Source: JABAAE01 sp905480545
Lineage (GTDB): Bacteria; Planctomycetota; Planctomycetia; Pirellulales; Pirellulaceae
NCBI GenBank assembly: GCA_943788025.1
Contig: CALSOR010000006.1
Coordinates: forward strand, 558,001-622,000
Reading direction: 5' to 3'
DNA length: 64,000 nt
Shown here in pieces: positions 25,337 through 34,858 of the stretch. Below the pieces are notes generated by a model. That model did not search any database and was not told the origin of the DNA. It worked only from the letters and a program-made list of their open reading frames with translations. Made by a program: the position numbers and the translations under genes. Within the stretch, counting starts at the first letter, position 1. Each line of letters begins with the position of its first letter.

Positions 25337-26179
25337 CTAGATAATCGAATGTGCTCTGTAATCGCTGCAGTCCTTTGGCTTTAGTATCACTTTTCGCCGC
25401 GAACCATTTGATTGTTGAAAGTCCATCACAGATGCGAGGACATTCTCGATGTCCAGTTCATTCTCTATGTCCCGTTCATTCTTGATAAAAATAAACGAGA
25501 GTGACTTTGCCCGCACGCCCATTGGCAGACACAATTCATTGAACTTTTCCCGAAGATTGCTTTCCAGATTCGCGTTTTCGAAATCCTCCGGCGTTTCGGC
25601 GCACAATTGCGGCAGGAAATTTTTCAATGGAACAGACAAAAGTGTCAGCCACAAAATGTTTTCAATCGACGCGGTCCGAACTTTTTGAGCCTCCGATTCA
25701 ACCCAGAGGGCGCCGGCGAACTTTACTCCCGAGAGCAAGGGAGCAATCGGCATTTTCGATGACTCAAAGTAAATAAGTTGCGATGTAGAACGCCTAAGCT
25801 TAACAGTCTTAAATGGCCAGAGTCCGAGAATCAAACCTGACTTATTCACATTCTTGCTTTTACCATTAATTGAAATGATGACTGCGCTTTTTTCAACGAG
25901 AAATTGGGATGAACATCCGACCCAAGCGACCAATCCACATCCCAAAAACAGAACCGCTACCATGAGGTAACGCCTCTGATTTTTTGTTGAAAGGATCCCA
26001 CTGGACTCCGTGCCAATCGAGTCGTGGATTGCCGGAGAAGGCAATGTCAAGTTTCCACTTCCTACTGCTGTAGTAACTTCCTCTGCATAAACAGCATTGC
26101 TGAAATAAAAACTAACGGTCATCAATGACGTGATTAGCAATAGAGTGTTGCTAATAGTTTTTTTCTGGATAAAGCTCAT
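25337..26179 (-). CDS. hypothetical membrane protein
   Basis: 280 residues from ATG 26179, chosen because GGAGGG lies five bases upstream. It has an N-terminal signal or anchor (NTLLLITSLMTVSFYFSNAV) and a second membrane segment around residue 75 (YLMVAVLFLGCGLVAWVGCS), followed by a soluble domain (SAVIISINGKSKNVNKSGLI, ENILWLTLLSVPLKNFLPQL). I recognise no family. Its 3' end faces the decayed kinase. Confidence 0.55.
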   Translation of the reverse strand: MSFIQKKTISNTLLLITSLMTVSFYFSNAVYAEEVTTAVGSGNLTLPSPAIHDSIGTESSGILSTKNQRRYLMVAVLFLGCGLVAWVGCSSQFLVEKSAVIISINGKSKNVNKSGLILGLWPFKTVKLRRSTSQLIYFESSKMPIAPLLSGVKFAGALWVESEAQKVRTASIENILWLTLLSVPLKNFLPQLCAETPEDFENANLESNLREKFNELCLPMGVRAKSLSFIFIKNERDIENELDIENVLASVMDFQQSNGSRRKVILKPKDCSDYRAHSII

Positions 26180-27754
26180 TTTCCCTCCGGTTGGATTTTC
26201 ATCAGCCACCTCAGCAAATGGAGTGCCAAAGATTTCACCGATAAAAGACTCGAAAAAAGCAACGCTCTCCGAAACTGCCTGCAATAGTTGCGGCCTCTCT
26301 GAAATAACTGCAGGCATTGTCCGCAACGCACTCCCGTCTGCCTTTGAGGCGGTTGGACGTTAACGGCCAAAATAGAACGGAGCGTATTTTGACTGATATG
26401 ATTGGAATTGCTGGGCTCATCGGCTCCGTACAAAAAACGACTCTGTTTCGTGACTTTCGCCTCTGCCGAGCAGACTTACGTTCGGTGAGATCACTTCACA
26501 CCGGTTCGCTGGAAAAATGATCCGTCGTCGTGGCCGCCAACATCAGCATGGATAAAAGTTCCCATTGGTTGGTGAACTGATTCTTGTTTAGCCCAAATCA
26601 GATCCGCAACCGTGTCGACGCCCCTGCTGTGACCGTTCTACGAATTATGTTTTTAACTCGGCGAAGTAACATGCTTGCCGATTCAGGCATGGTTTTCGTG
26701 CCCGCGTCATGATCCCTTTATTCCCAATCAACGCGTAATTCTTGATCGAGGATTCTTCGTTTGCTCATTGAGAATTTGGGAATTTTGTTTCTTATTTTGA
26801 ATTCGGCAGTTGTGGACCAAGAACAGGATGAAATAGATAGTCGCATCCATCGCCTAGCCCCCAAGATCAAAGCAATCTCCCACGGCAAAGTTGACGAAAT
26901 CGTCGTTTCAAGTTCTTTGGAAATCGAAGCCCAAAAGGACGGAAGTTTTTCATTCTATATCCAGTGGTTTCGTGAGAACCGACCAATCCTTTGAAACGAA
27001 AAAACGGATATTTTTTAAGAGTGGCAACAGGTCTGCATGCCAGCCAAAAACTGGGATTCCCGACCTGGGGATAAAAACACGATCCTGTTCGATGGCCAGA
27101 CACGATGAAATCGCAAGAAAGCCGGGGGGCCTTATTTGGTCAGCGAAGAAATCCTGAAAGCCCTGTAGCCGAGTCGGTACAAATCAGTCTTTGTGGACGC
27201 AAAAAACTCATCGCACCGTTTTACGATCTCCAGTAATGGACCCAACGGAACTGCGGGCGATGGATATGGGATAACAAACAAAAAGCAATAATCACGATCT
27301 CACACAATTCAAACCGCTTTGGTTTTCCGCCGCCATGAATGCCATCACTTTATGACTCGAAAAGCGCTATGAATTCGAACCATGGACTGACGCCCATAGC
27401 TTTAGAATGCCATTGCCCACGGTATTCAAGTTGCAAAAACGTTAATGCCATCGGCATCTCAGTCCATGAATTCGGGGCTCTGGGGAACGAGATTCACAAT
27501 GTTACGGCGGACGTAAACCGCATTGGCAATCGTCCGCAAAACCGGACGATCAGGAAAACGTCCTGCCCAATCTGGCGTACAAACCGTGGCACAATGCAAT
27601 TTAGAATCTTGGTTTTCGCCCGGTATGCGGTTATGATTTAGCCTCATTGTGTCTCTTGCGGAAATTTAGCTCCGCGTCCAATGATGCGGCCGTATAGCCA
27701 GCGTGTTTTTAAAAACCAGAAATCAGACCAAAATCATTTTCCAGAAGGATCAGC
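26180..27754. other. long intergenic region with eroded sequence
   Basis: 1.57 kb without a gene that I can support. Open frames here are short, start at rare codons and show no family resemblance. The right part carries copy 2 of a diverged repeat (listed separately). The region appears to be decayed accessory DNA. Confidence 0.45.
27195..27425. repeat. diverged non-coding repeat, copy 2
   Basis: It shares with copy 1 (22.7 kb) the blocks CTCATCGCACCGTTTTACG (27207 on), GCGGGCGATGG (27255 on) and CTGACGCCCATAGCTTTAG (27386 on), in the same order but with a longer second spacing. Confidence 0.5.
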
Positions 27755-28372
27755 ATGAAGAAATTACTAATGGTTGCCGTTTTGTCCACGTTTTGTTCGG
27801 CGACATTCGCAGCCGACGAATGGGTTTCGCTCTTTGACGGTAAAACGTTCGGCGATTGGAAAGTCAACGAGAATAAAGATTCCTGGAAAATCGAAGACGG
27901 CGCGTTTGTTTGCAATGGCGATCGCAGCCACCTGTTTTACATGGGCGACATGGCCCCCTTTAAAAACTTTCACTTTAGCTGCAAAGTCATGACCAAGCCC
28001 AAGAGCAACGCCGGGATCTATTTCCATACCAAGTTTCAGAAATCGGGCTGGCCAAAGGGCGGCTACGAATGCCAAGTCAACAACACTCACGGTGATCCTC
28101 GAAAAACAGCAAGCATCTATGCCGTGAAAGACGTCATGAATAATTCTCCTGCAAAAGACAACGTTTGGTACACCCAAGAGATTATCGTTAAAGGAAAAAC
28201 TGTCGAAGTGAAAATCGATGGCAAAACGGTGAACACATATACGGAGCCGGAAGGTAAGAAGGCAGGCAAGGATTTCGAACGATTGCTAAGCGAAGGCACG
28301 TTTGCTTTTCAGGCTCACGATCCGATTAGCAAGGTTTACTTCAAAGACATCAAGGTCAAGAAACTTGACTGA
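27755..28372 (+). CDS. secreted 3-keto-disaccharide hydrolase family protein (DUF1080)
   Basis: 205 residues with a signal peptide (MKKLLMVAVLSTFCSATFA). The LamG-like beta-jelly-roll of DUF1080 is clear: EWVSLFDGKTFGDWKVNE at the start, SWKIEDGAFVC, SNAGIYFHTKF, GYECQVNN and ISKVYFKDIKVKKL at the end. Some members hydrolyse 3-keto-glycosides made by oxidoreductases. Planctomycetes carry many copies, and substrates are mostly unknown. AGAAGGA precedes the start, and a strong terminator follows, so it is probably monocistronic. Confidence 0.9.
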   Translation: MKKLLMVAVLSTFCSATFAADEWVSLFDGKTFGDWKVNENKDSWKIEDGAFVCNGDRSHLFYMGDMAPFKNFHFSCKVMTKPKSNAGIYFHTKFQKSGWPKGGYECQVNNTHGDPRKTASIYAVKDVMNNSPAKDNVWYTQEIIVKGKTVEVKIDGKTVNTYTEPEGKKAGKDFERLLSEGTFAFQAHDPISKVYFKDIKVKKLD

Positions 28373-28428
28373 ATTCACTTGGATTAAGAGTTTGTAATCG
28401 GGCACGGTACCCGAAACTGAAATCACTG

Positions 28429-28455
28429 CGGCGAGTTTTTGGCTCGCCGTTTTTT
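28429..28455 (+). terminator. rho-independent terminator
   Basis: Perfect 7-bp stem CGGCGAG/CTCGCCG with a 7-base loop, followed by TTTTTT. It lies 57 bases after the DUF1080 gene. Confidence 0.88.
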
Positions 28456-28502
28456 GTAGAGTTTTCGGTTACTTTTTCTGTTTCGAGTCAACCTAACAAT
28501 TT

Positions 28503-28562
28503 TTAAACCGCGTGGGCATCGCCCCGCGATTCTAGTCGCGGCCCGTTGGGTACGCGGTTTAA
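28503..28562. repeat. nested palindrome (two-stem structure)
   Basis: Outer arms TTAAACCGCGT (28503-28513) and ACGCGGTTTAA (28552-28562) are perfect complements. Inside, CCGCGA (28524-28529) and TCGCGG (28536-28541) form a second stem. GGGC/GCCC pairs lie between. The form suggests a REP-like or cruciform element. The rest of 28563-29153 holds no gene that I can see. Confidence 0.75.
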
Positions 28563-29153
28563 CAATCCGTGAAGCCGCACAAGGCGTCACATTTCGGTCG
28601 GTGGCTCGCGGAATCGAAGGAGAGAGACGGATGTTTTCTACTTCAAGCACTCCAAAATTGAAAAATCCGCGGTGGCAACGGACATCTTAATGACGACAAC
28701 GCACGTCAATCCTGACTTGTAATCATCCGCACCGAGGGTTCTCGAGAGGCTTTTTTGATGTCACGAAAACTGGCGACGGTCCTTTTTGTGATCGCAAAAC
28801 TGAATGCATTCCGCGGAGCAAAGCGACCGGTTGAAAACGAAAAGTCTACTTAAACCGAGTTTTAATCAAGATTTGCAGAGTCGCGTGAATCCGCCCCAAT
28901 CGAATTCGTCGAACAGAATTGTCAGCTTCCTATAACACAGACCGTTGTTTAACCAGTTTTTTGGCGGTATTTTAAAGGACTCGCAAGCGTCTTCTCTTTT
29001 CGATTCCTATCAAGGTAGACGCCTGATAACGGTTTGGTTGCGGCGTAACGGTGTGCACCAAACTCAATTGCCACTCTGTTTCATCCAAACGGTGGCATTG
29101 TCGAACCGATTGCTTTGACCTAACCCCCTAAGTTCTGACCCAATTTCAAAATC

Positions 29154-30275
29154 ATGAGCACAGCCGAAGTTGATTTGCAATCCGAAATTGCAAAAGCAAA
29201 AGATGCCCTCGATAAGCACACATACGAAGTTGTGCAGTATCACTTCCACGATTCCACTGGTAGTCCATTTTGGTTGGAAAAGAAAAAGGAATTGAATTTT
29301 GACCCGATGTCGGAAGTTAAGTGCTACGACGATTTAAAAAAGTTCCCACACTTCGAAGATGAATGGCTTCGCGGGGGGCCAATCGAACGCTGGATACCGA
29401 AAGGACACGCCGGACAGCCGGCTTACGTATTCGAAACCGGTGGTACAACCGGCATACCAAAGTCACGGATGGTGATCAACGACTTTCGCCGCGATTACGA
29501 ACTCTTCAGCGAAACGCTACCTGATGAGTACTTTCCCAAGGGTGCAAACTGGTTAATGCTTGGCCCGTCTGGTCCGCGTCGATTACGTTTGGCGGTTGAA
29601 CATCTTTGCCAGGTACGAGGCGGAATATGTTTTTGCATCGACCTCGATCCGCGTTGGGTAGTGAAACTCATCAAAAAAGGGTGGATGGAACACCTGGAGG
29701 AATACAAGAAGCATTGCATCGATCAAGCAGTGACAGTCTTGACTGCGAATCATGACATCAAGTGCATGTTTGCTACGCCGAAACTCTTGGATTCGCTTTG
29801 CTTGGGATTGGAAGATCGAGGTACATCGCTGAAAGAAGTTGGCATCACCGGTATCTTCTCTGGCGGTACAGAATTCACACCGCAATGGACCCGCTACTGT
29901 GTTGAAGAATTATTCGGCGGCCCGCCGGAAGAGAGCGGAATTTACATGACGCCGACATACGGCAACACGTTGATGGGGTTAGCGTGCAGCAAGCCCGTCA
30001 CTGCCGAAGAACAGTACAAAATTTCGTATTACGCTCCCCAACCCAGAGCCACGACAGAGGTTGTGAGTTTCGACGATTACGATCAAGTCGTAGGATATGG
30101 CGAAACGGGACGTGTAAAGTTAACAACACTGACGGATGAGTTTTTTGTCCCGGGCTTTATGGAACGCGATGAAGGCGAGCGTGAAGCCCCATTTGACACG
30201 TACCCCTGGGACGGCGTGAGCGGTGTTCGGCCTTTCCACGAGATCGCCTCTGCGACCACAGTTGGCGTTTATTAA
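29154..30275 (+). CDS. adenylate-forming (acyl-activating) enzyme, LuxE/PaaK-like
   Basis: 373 residues. The nucleotide-binding loop TGGTTGIPKSR (95-105) and the later FSGGTEFTPQW and YMTPTYGNTLMGLA stretches fit the phenylacetate-CoA ligase / LuxE branch of the AMP-binding superfamily. Members activate a carboxylic acid as acyl-AMP and pass it to CoA or a protein. It is shorter than PaaK (~430) and close to LuxE (~370). The next gene is an acyl-reductase-like dehydrogenase, so a LuxE/LuxC-style pair is likely. The substrate is unknown. Confidence 0.7.
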   Translation: MSTAEVDLQSEIAKAKDALDKHTYEVVQYHFHDSTGSPFWLEKKKELNFDPMSEVKCYDDLKKFPHFEDEWLRGGPIERWIPKGHAGQPAYVFETGGTTGIPKSRMVINDFRRDYELFSETLPDEYFPKGANWLMLGPSGPRRLRLAVEHLCQVRGGICFCIDLDPRWVVKLIKKGWMEHLEEYKKHCIDQAVTVLTANHDIKCMFATPKLLDSLCLGLEDRGTSLKEVGITGIFSGGTEFTPQWTRYCVEELFGGPPEESGIYMTPTYGNTLMGLACSKPVTAEEQYKISYYAPQPRATTEVVSFDDYDQVVGYGETGRVKLTTLTDEFFVPGFMERDEGEREAPFDTYPWDGVSGVRPFHEIASATTVGVY

Positions 30276-30577
30276 TCGATTGATGAAATTCAGGCGCCAG
30301 TGATCTTTTTGGGATTTCATCCGAAGGCAATGCATTGACATTTTTGATCCTCGCGTTGTCGGATGAACTTTTCCCGAGACAGCGGGACAAACAAGTCATA
30401 AGATTCAAACAATCAATCGTGAGCTTTTGTTGAGTTCTTAAGCAGGCGGTCGGTACGTTTCCCGGTTTTCTGCTTGTTATTTTTCAAACGCAGATTCGAA
30501 TTTGCTCTCGTGGCTTTTTTAAAATCTAAAACCCGAACCAAACAACTTTCAAAAATCAAACACAACCGGAGAATACC
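30276..30577. other. intergenic gap between the LuxE-like and LuxC-like genes
   Basis: 302 bases without a gene. A weak hairpin AAGCAG/CTGCTT (30440-30475) followed by a T-rich run may stop or attenuate transcription. Confidence 0.4.
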
Positions 30578-32011
30578 GTGCTAAACGTCCCTGTTTTACG
30601 TTGGGGGAAGCCTTACGAATCATTAGATGTGGAAGACGTTGTTCACTTTGCAACCGGTGAACCGATATGCAGACTCAGCAAAGCGAATGGTGGGATCATT
30701 TCCCGTGATCTTCGCAAGGCTCATGTGGCGCGAGAAAAGCTGCGCGAGATTCCACCCGCCCAACTTCTGGAAATGGTTGCCAAAGCTGCTGATTATTACG
30801 AATCCGCTGATTTGGAAATTGGTGATGGAGTGCAATCACCTGACGACTTTGTACACCAGCAATCGGCGACTACCGGTCTTCCGGAGCACATGTGCCGGAA
30901 GAACATGTCGAAGAACTCATTCGTCCTTCGAAACATGGAGCAAATCCTGGATTGCCTAACACGCGGTTTGGATTTGAACATTCTGAACGAAGGGTTTGGC
31001 AAGGAAAATCGCGATGTCGTCGTCAGTTACCAGGCTCAAACGCCAATTTTGGGCGCAGTGCTTCCGTCTAATTCGCCGGGTGTTCATACGCTCTGGCTAC
31101 CGGCAATCCCTCTTCAAATCGGATTGGTTTTGAAGCCCGGTTCGCAGGAAATCTGGACGCCGTACCGAATGGCCGCAGCGTTTATGAAGGCCGGCATTCC
31201 ACCTGAGTCGATCAGCCTTTACCCTGGTGGCCATGATTGTGGTGGAGCAATTATGTCCGACGCAGGACGCAGCATGATTTTTGGCAGCATGCAAACGATT
31301 GAACAGTTTAAAGGCAATCCGAAAGTCCAAGTGCATGGCCCCGGATTCTCAAAAATCATTCTCGGTGATGACCTGGTTGACGATTGGGAAAAATACATCG
31401 ATGTGATGGCTGAAAGTATTGTCATCAACGGCGGGCGAGGGTGCATCAACTGCTCAGGTATTTGGGCATCACGACACACAAAAGAAATCGCAGCGGCACT
31501 CGCTGAACGTCTGGGTCCAATCGAAGTGAAGCCACCAAGCGACCCCGACGCTGGCATCGCTGCATTTACAAACAAGGCTCAAGGAACCGGCACTTGGGCG
31601 ATGCTTGAGCAGGATTTGAAAGAAAGTGGTGTGACCGACATGACGGGGCAATACGGTGAGCGTCTCGTTGAGCAAGATTTATGTTCGTATCTTCGCCCGG
31701 TGATTGCACATTGTGAATCATCCGAATGCGGGATCGCATCTAAGGAATTCATGTTCCCCTTTGCGTCGGTCGTAAATTGCCCCCAGGATCAAATGATCAA
31801 AAAGATGGGCTATACGCTTGTTTGTACGGCGATCACCAAGGATCCGAATATGATTCGCAACCTAACCGACGCGACAAACATTGACCGTTTGAACATCGGT
31901 GGCATTCCGACCAGTAAATTGAACTGGCTGCAGCCACATGAAGGAAATATCATTGATTTCCTATTTCGATCACGTGCTTATCAGGTTGCCGAAGAAATGG
32001 CGATGGCCTAG
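30578..32011 (+). CDS. aldehyde dehydrogenase-superfamily acyl reductase (LuxC-like)
   Basis: 477 residues with aldehyde-dehydrogenase-fold features: a nucleotide-binding part (GAVLPSNSPGVHTLWLPAIP, KPGSQEIWTPYRMAAAFMKA) and a candidate catalytic cysteine in NGGRGCINCSG (near residue 292). The layout fits LuxC-type acyl-CoA reductases better than ordinary aldehyde dehydrogenases, as does the LuxE-like neighbour. It would reduce an activated acyl group to an aldehyde, which the following alcohol dehydrogenase could reduce or oxidise. A hairpin terminator follows. Confidence 0.75.
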   Translation: MLNVPVLRWGKPYESLDVEDVVHFATGEPICRLSKANGGIISRDLRKAHVAREKLREIPPAQLLEMVAKAADYYESADLEIGDGVQSPDDFVHQQSATTGLPEHMCRKNMSKNSFVLRNMEQILDCLTRGLDLNILNEGFGKENRDVVVSYQAQTPILGAVLPSNSPGVHTLWLPAIPLQIGLVLKPGSQEIWTPYRMAAAFMKAGIPPESISLYPGGHDCGGAIMSDAGRSMIFGSMQTIEQFKGNPKVQVHGPGFSKIILGDDLVDDWEKYIDVMAESIVINGGRGCINCSGIWASRHTKEIAAALAERLGPIEVKPPSDPDAGIAAFTNKAQGTGTWAMLEQDLKESGVTDMTGQYGERLVEQDLCSYLRPVIAHCESSECGIASKEFMFPFASVVNCPQDQMIKKMGYTLVCTAITKDPNMIRNLTDATNIDRLNIGGIPTSKLNWLQPHEGNIIDFLFRSRAYQVAEEMAMA

Positions 32012-32043
32012 GAAACGCAAACCGAATAGTACAACCTGGAATG

Positions 32044-32082
32044 AAACCCGATCTTTTAATTGATCGGGTTTTGTTCGTTTTT
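32044..32082 (+). terminator. rho-independent terminator
   Basis: Ten-base stem AAACCCGATC/GATCGGGTTT with loop TTTTAATT, followed by a T-rich tract. It lies 33 bases after the LuxC-like gene. Confidence 0.85.
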
Positions 32083-32215
32083 GATTTTCTAGACGCTCGA
32101 ATTTCCCAACAAAAATTGTTTGCAAACACTGACTGGCACCGAAATTTCGGTTTTCAAAAATGCAGGTTGACGTAAAAGATATCATCAAGCGTTTGACTTT
32201 GAGCCTCGGACTCGC

Positions 32216-33334
32216 ATGGTTTTTGGCGCCGGTTCGATTGAGAGGTTGGGGGAATTGGCGATCCCATTTGGAAATCGCGTACTGGTAATTAGCGACCCCG
32301 GCGTCGTTGCCGCCGGTCATACACAAAAGGGAATTTCATCGCTGGAAAAAGCGGGGGCGAAGGTATTGCTTTTTGATGGGGCGCAAGAGAATCCCACCAC
32401 CGCAAACGTGGAATCGGGGCTTGCTGTTGCCAAGGAATTCCGGCCAGAATTGATTATTGGTTTAGGTGGTGGCAGTTCGATGGACTGCGCCAAAGGGATC
32501 AATTTTCTTTACAGCTGTGGTGGCAAAATACAGGACTATTGGGGCGTCGGAAAAGCAACCAGTGATTTGTTGCCCATGGTCGCGATTCCCACCACATCGG
32601 GCACGGGCAGTGAGATGCAATCGTTCGCGCTGATTTCAGATGCCGAATCTCACGTGAAGATGGCGTGCGGTGACAAGCGGGCATCATGCAAGGTCGCGAT
32701 CCTTGACCCGGAATTGACTTTGACACAGCCGTCTCAGGTAACAGCATTGACCGGGATTGATGCCATTTCACATGCCCTTGAGACATTTGTGACGACCAAG
32801 CGAAATTCGATGTCCAGTTTTTTCAGCAAAGAATCTTGGCGTTTGCTCGCTTCCAATTTCCACCAGGTGTTGACCGATCCGAATGATTTAGATGCGAGGG
32901 CTTCGATGCAGTTGGGTGCGGCGTTTGCCGGGTTGGCGATCGAAAACTCGATGTTGGGTGCCAGCCATGCGCTGGCGAATCCGTTGACGGCGGAATACGA
33001 CACTTCGCATGGGCAGGCCGTTGGATTGATGTTGCCGCATGTGATTCGATTTAATGCGGTCGAATTTGAAGAACTGTACGAAGAATTGTACGATTCATGT
33101 AATCCGTCGAACTTTGCTGATAGCAAAGGGGACAAAAAGTCAGACTTGCTTGCGGACGCGGTACAACAGTTTGTTCGCGCGGCGGGTTTGGCCACACAAT
33201 TGAACGAACTGGGCGTCGAACGCGAGAAACTGGGTCAATTGGCGGGCGAAGCGGCAAAGCAGTGGACCGGAAACTTTAATCCACGTCCAGTTGATGCCGA
33301 ATCATTATTGGGCATTTACGAACAAGCTTTTTGA
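32216..33334 (+). CDS. iron-containing alcohol dehydrogenase
   Basis: 372 residues from ATG 32216. Group III Fe-ADH hallmarks are clear: VIGLGGGSSMDCAKG-like NAD loop (IIGLGGGSSMDCAKG), IPTTSGTGSEM, DAISHALETF and GASHALANPLTAEYDTSHGQ with the metal-binding histidines. It interconverts an aldehyde and an alcohol with NAD(P). The family begins about 15 residues earlier, and those residues are encoded in frame just upstream (YHQAFDFEPRTR) without a start codon. An ATG at 32160 in another frame would join if the A-run at 32174-32177 had one more A. So the annotated start is probably too short. Confidence 0.9.
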   Translation: MVFGAGSIERLGELAIPFGNRVLVISDPGVVAAGHTQKGISSLEKAGAKVLLFDGAQENPTTANVESGLAVAKEFRPELIIGLGGGSSMDCAKGINFLYSCGGKIQDYWGVGKATSDLLPMVAIPTTSGTGSEMQSFALISDAESHVKMACGDKRASCKVAILDPELTLTQPSQVTALTGIDAISHALETFVTTKRNSMSSFFSKESWRLLASNFHQVLTDPNDLDARASMQLGAAFAGLAIENSMLGASHALANPLTAEYDTSHGQAVGLMLPHVIRFNAVEFEELYEELYDSCNPSNFADSKGDKKSDLLADAVQQFVRAAGLATQLNELGVEREKLGQLAGEAAKQWTGNFNPRPVDAESLLGIYEQAF

Positions 33335-33556
33335 GGGGCGATCTTAGGAAGCCTTGATTTATTTGTAAACCGTCTAGTGCGAGCGAAAGAATGCTCGTGG
33401 GCAACCGAAAAACGCTGCAGAGGCGGCCTGATTTTGGTGTAAAATAACGATTTGTAACCAATGTTGTTAGATGGGAATCGACTGATGCTTTTGAAAAACT
33501 GTTGCTTGATTTCTGAGTCAATTAGAAAACGAAAGTTCAATTTGCCGTCCCGCTGC

Positions 33557-34806
33557 ATGAAAATCGCTTTAACATTTTTTCTAACCTGTGCAAACTTTCT
33601 TACGGCAGTTTCAAGTCAAGAGCTGTTGAAAAACTTGGATGTTAATTCCGCGTCAGCAGCCGCTGAAAAACAAAATACCGGCAGCGATAGTATCACTCCA
33701 CCAAACGATAGCCAGGGGAAAACCAGTGAACTTAAATCTGATAAGGATATGGATGACTGGTCGATGTTCAGAGGGAATTCGTTAGGAACAGGTTATTCGA
33801 AAACGACTCTTGCCGAGAAACTTGAGTTGGTCTGGACTTTCAAGGTCCCCAAAGGTGCCTTTGAATCTACAGCGGCGATTGTTGGAGACGTCGTTTATAT
33901 TGGTGACCTGGACGGTAAAGTCTACGCACTTGATTTGAGTACGGGAAAAAAGAAATGGGAGTTTAAAACAGAGAGTGGCTTCACTGCCTCGCCCGCCGTG
34001 AAAGAGGGCCTGGTATTCATCGGTGATTATGACGGAACGTTTTATTGTCTCGACAAAGACGGAAACCTTAAATGGAAGCATGAAACCGGGGCAGAAATCA
34101 ATTCCAGCGCAAACTTTTTCAAAGACAACGTGCTGTTTGGTTCCCAGGATGCAACGCTCTATTGCCTGAACATGAAGACCGGAAAAGAAGTTTGGAACTT
34201 TCAAATTGAGGACCAAATTCGCTGTTCACCGACGGTTGTCGAAGGACGATGTTTCGTTGCGGGTTGCGACGCACGCCTTCACATCATCGACTTGGAAAAA
34301 GGTAAGGGCCTGACCGCAGTTGATATCGATGGTCCGACAATGGCCACACCTGCCGTGGTTGGAGATTCAACTTATTTTGGAACCGAGCAGGGCACCGCTT
34401 TTTCAATCAATTGGAAAACGGCAAAGAAGAAATTGGGATGTGCGGATTGATGAGCGTGGCGATTCGATTCGTTCGTCACCCGCCATCACCAAAGTGGGAA
34501 AAAAACAAGTGATGATTTTTGGGGCGAGAAGTAAACATGTTTACTGCATCGATCTCGAAAAAGGGCATAAGTTGTGGGAATACAAAACGAAATCGATGGT
34601 CGACTCTTCTCCTGCAATTGCAGGCGGGCGGGGTCTTCTTTGGAACAGATCGCGGAAAACTGGTTGCACTCAATACAAAGGACGGTTCTCTCGCATGGGA
34701 AACCGATCTTGGTGGCACCATAGCGGCTTCTCCGGCAATTGCTAAAAGCAAATTGATTATCTCGAACGATCGCGGAACCGTATTTTGCTTTGGGAAAAAA
34801 GACTGA
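33557..34806 (+). CDS. secreted PQQ-type beta-propeller protein (two frameshifts)
   Basis: A signal peptide (MKIALTFFLTCANFLTAVSS) precedes repeated propeller blades: VYIGDLDGKVYALDLSTGKK, VFIGDYDGTFYCLDKDGNLK, LFGSQDATLYCLNMKTGKEV. The frame from the start stops at 34450. The sequence continues without loss in a second frame (SIRSSPAITKVGKKQVMIFG) and then a third (VFFGTDRGKLVALNTKDGSL) to 34806. An extra T near 34433 and an extra G in the GGGG at 34630-34633 explain both. Corrected, it is ~415 residues with about eight blades. Such proteins are often structural; quinone-binding residues are not evident. Confidence 0.75.
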
Positions 34807-34858
34807 GTTCGGGTAGAATAAAAGTTTTCCAATTGAATCAACCAAAACGACTGCACCA

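Noticed and set aside
26761..26994. 77-codon plus-strand frame
   Set aside because: TTG start, no family features, inside eroded non-coding DNA.
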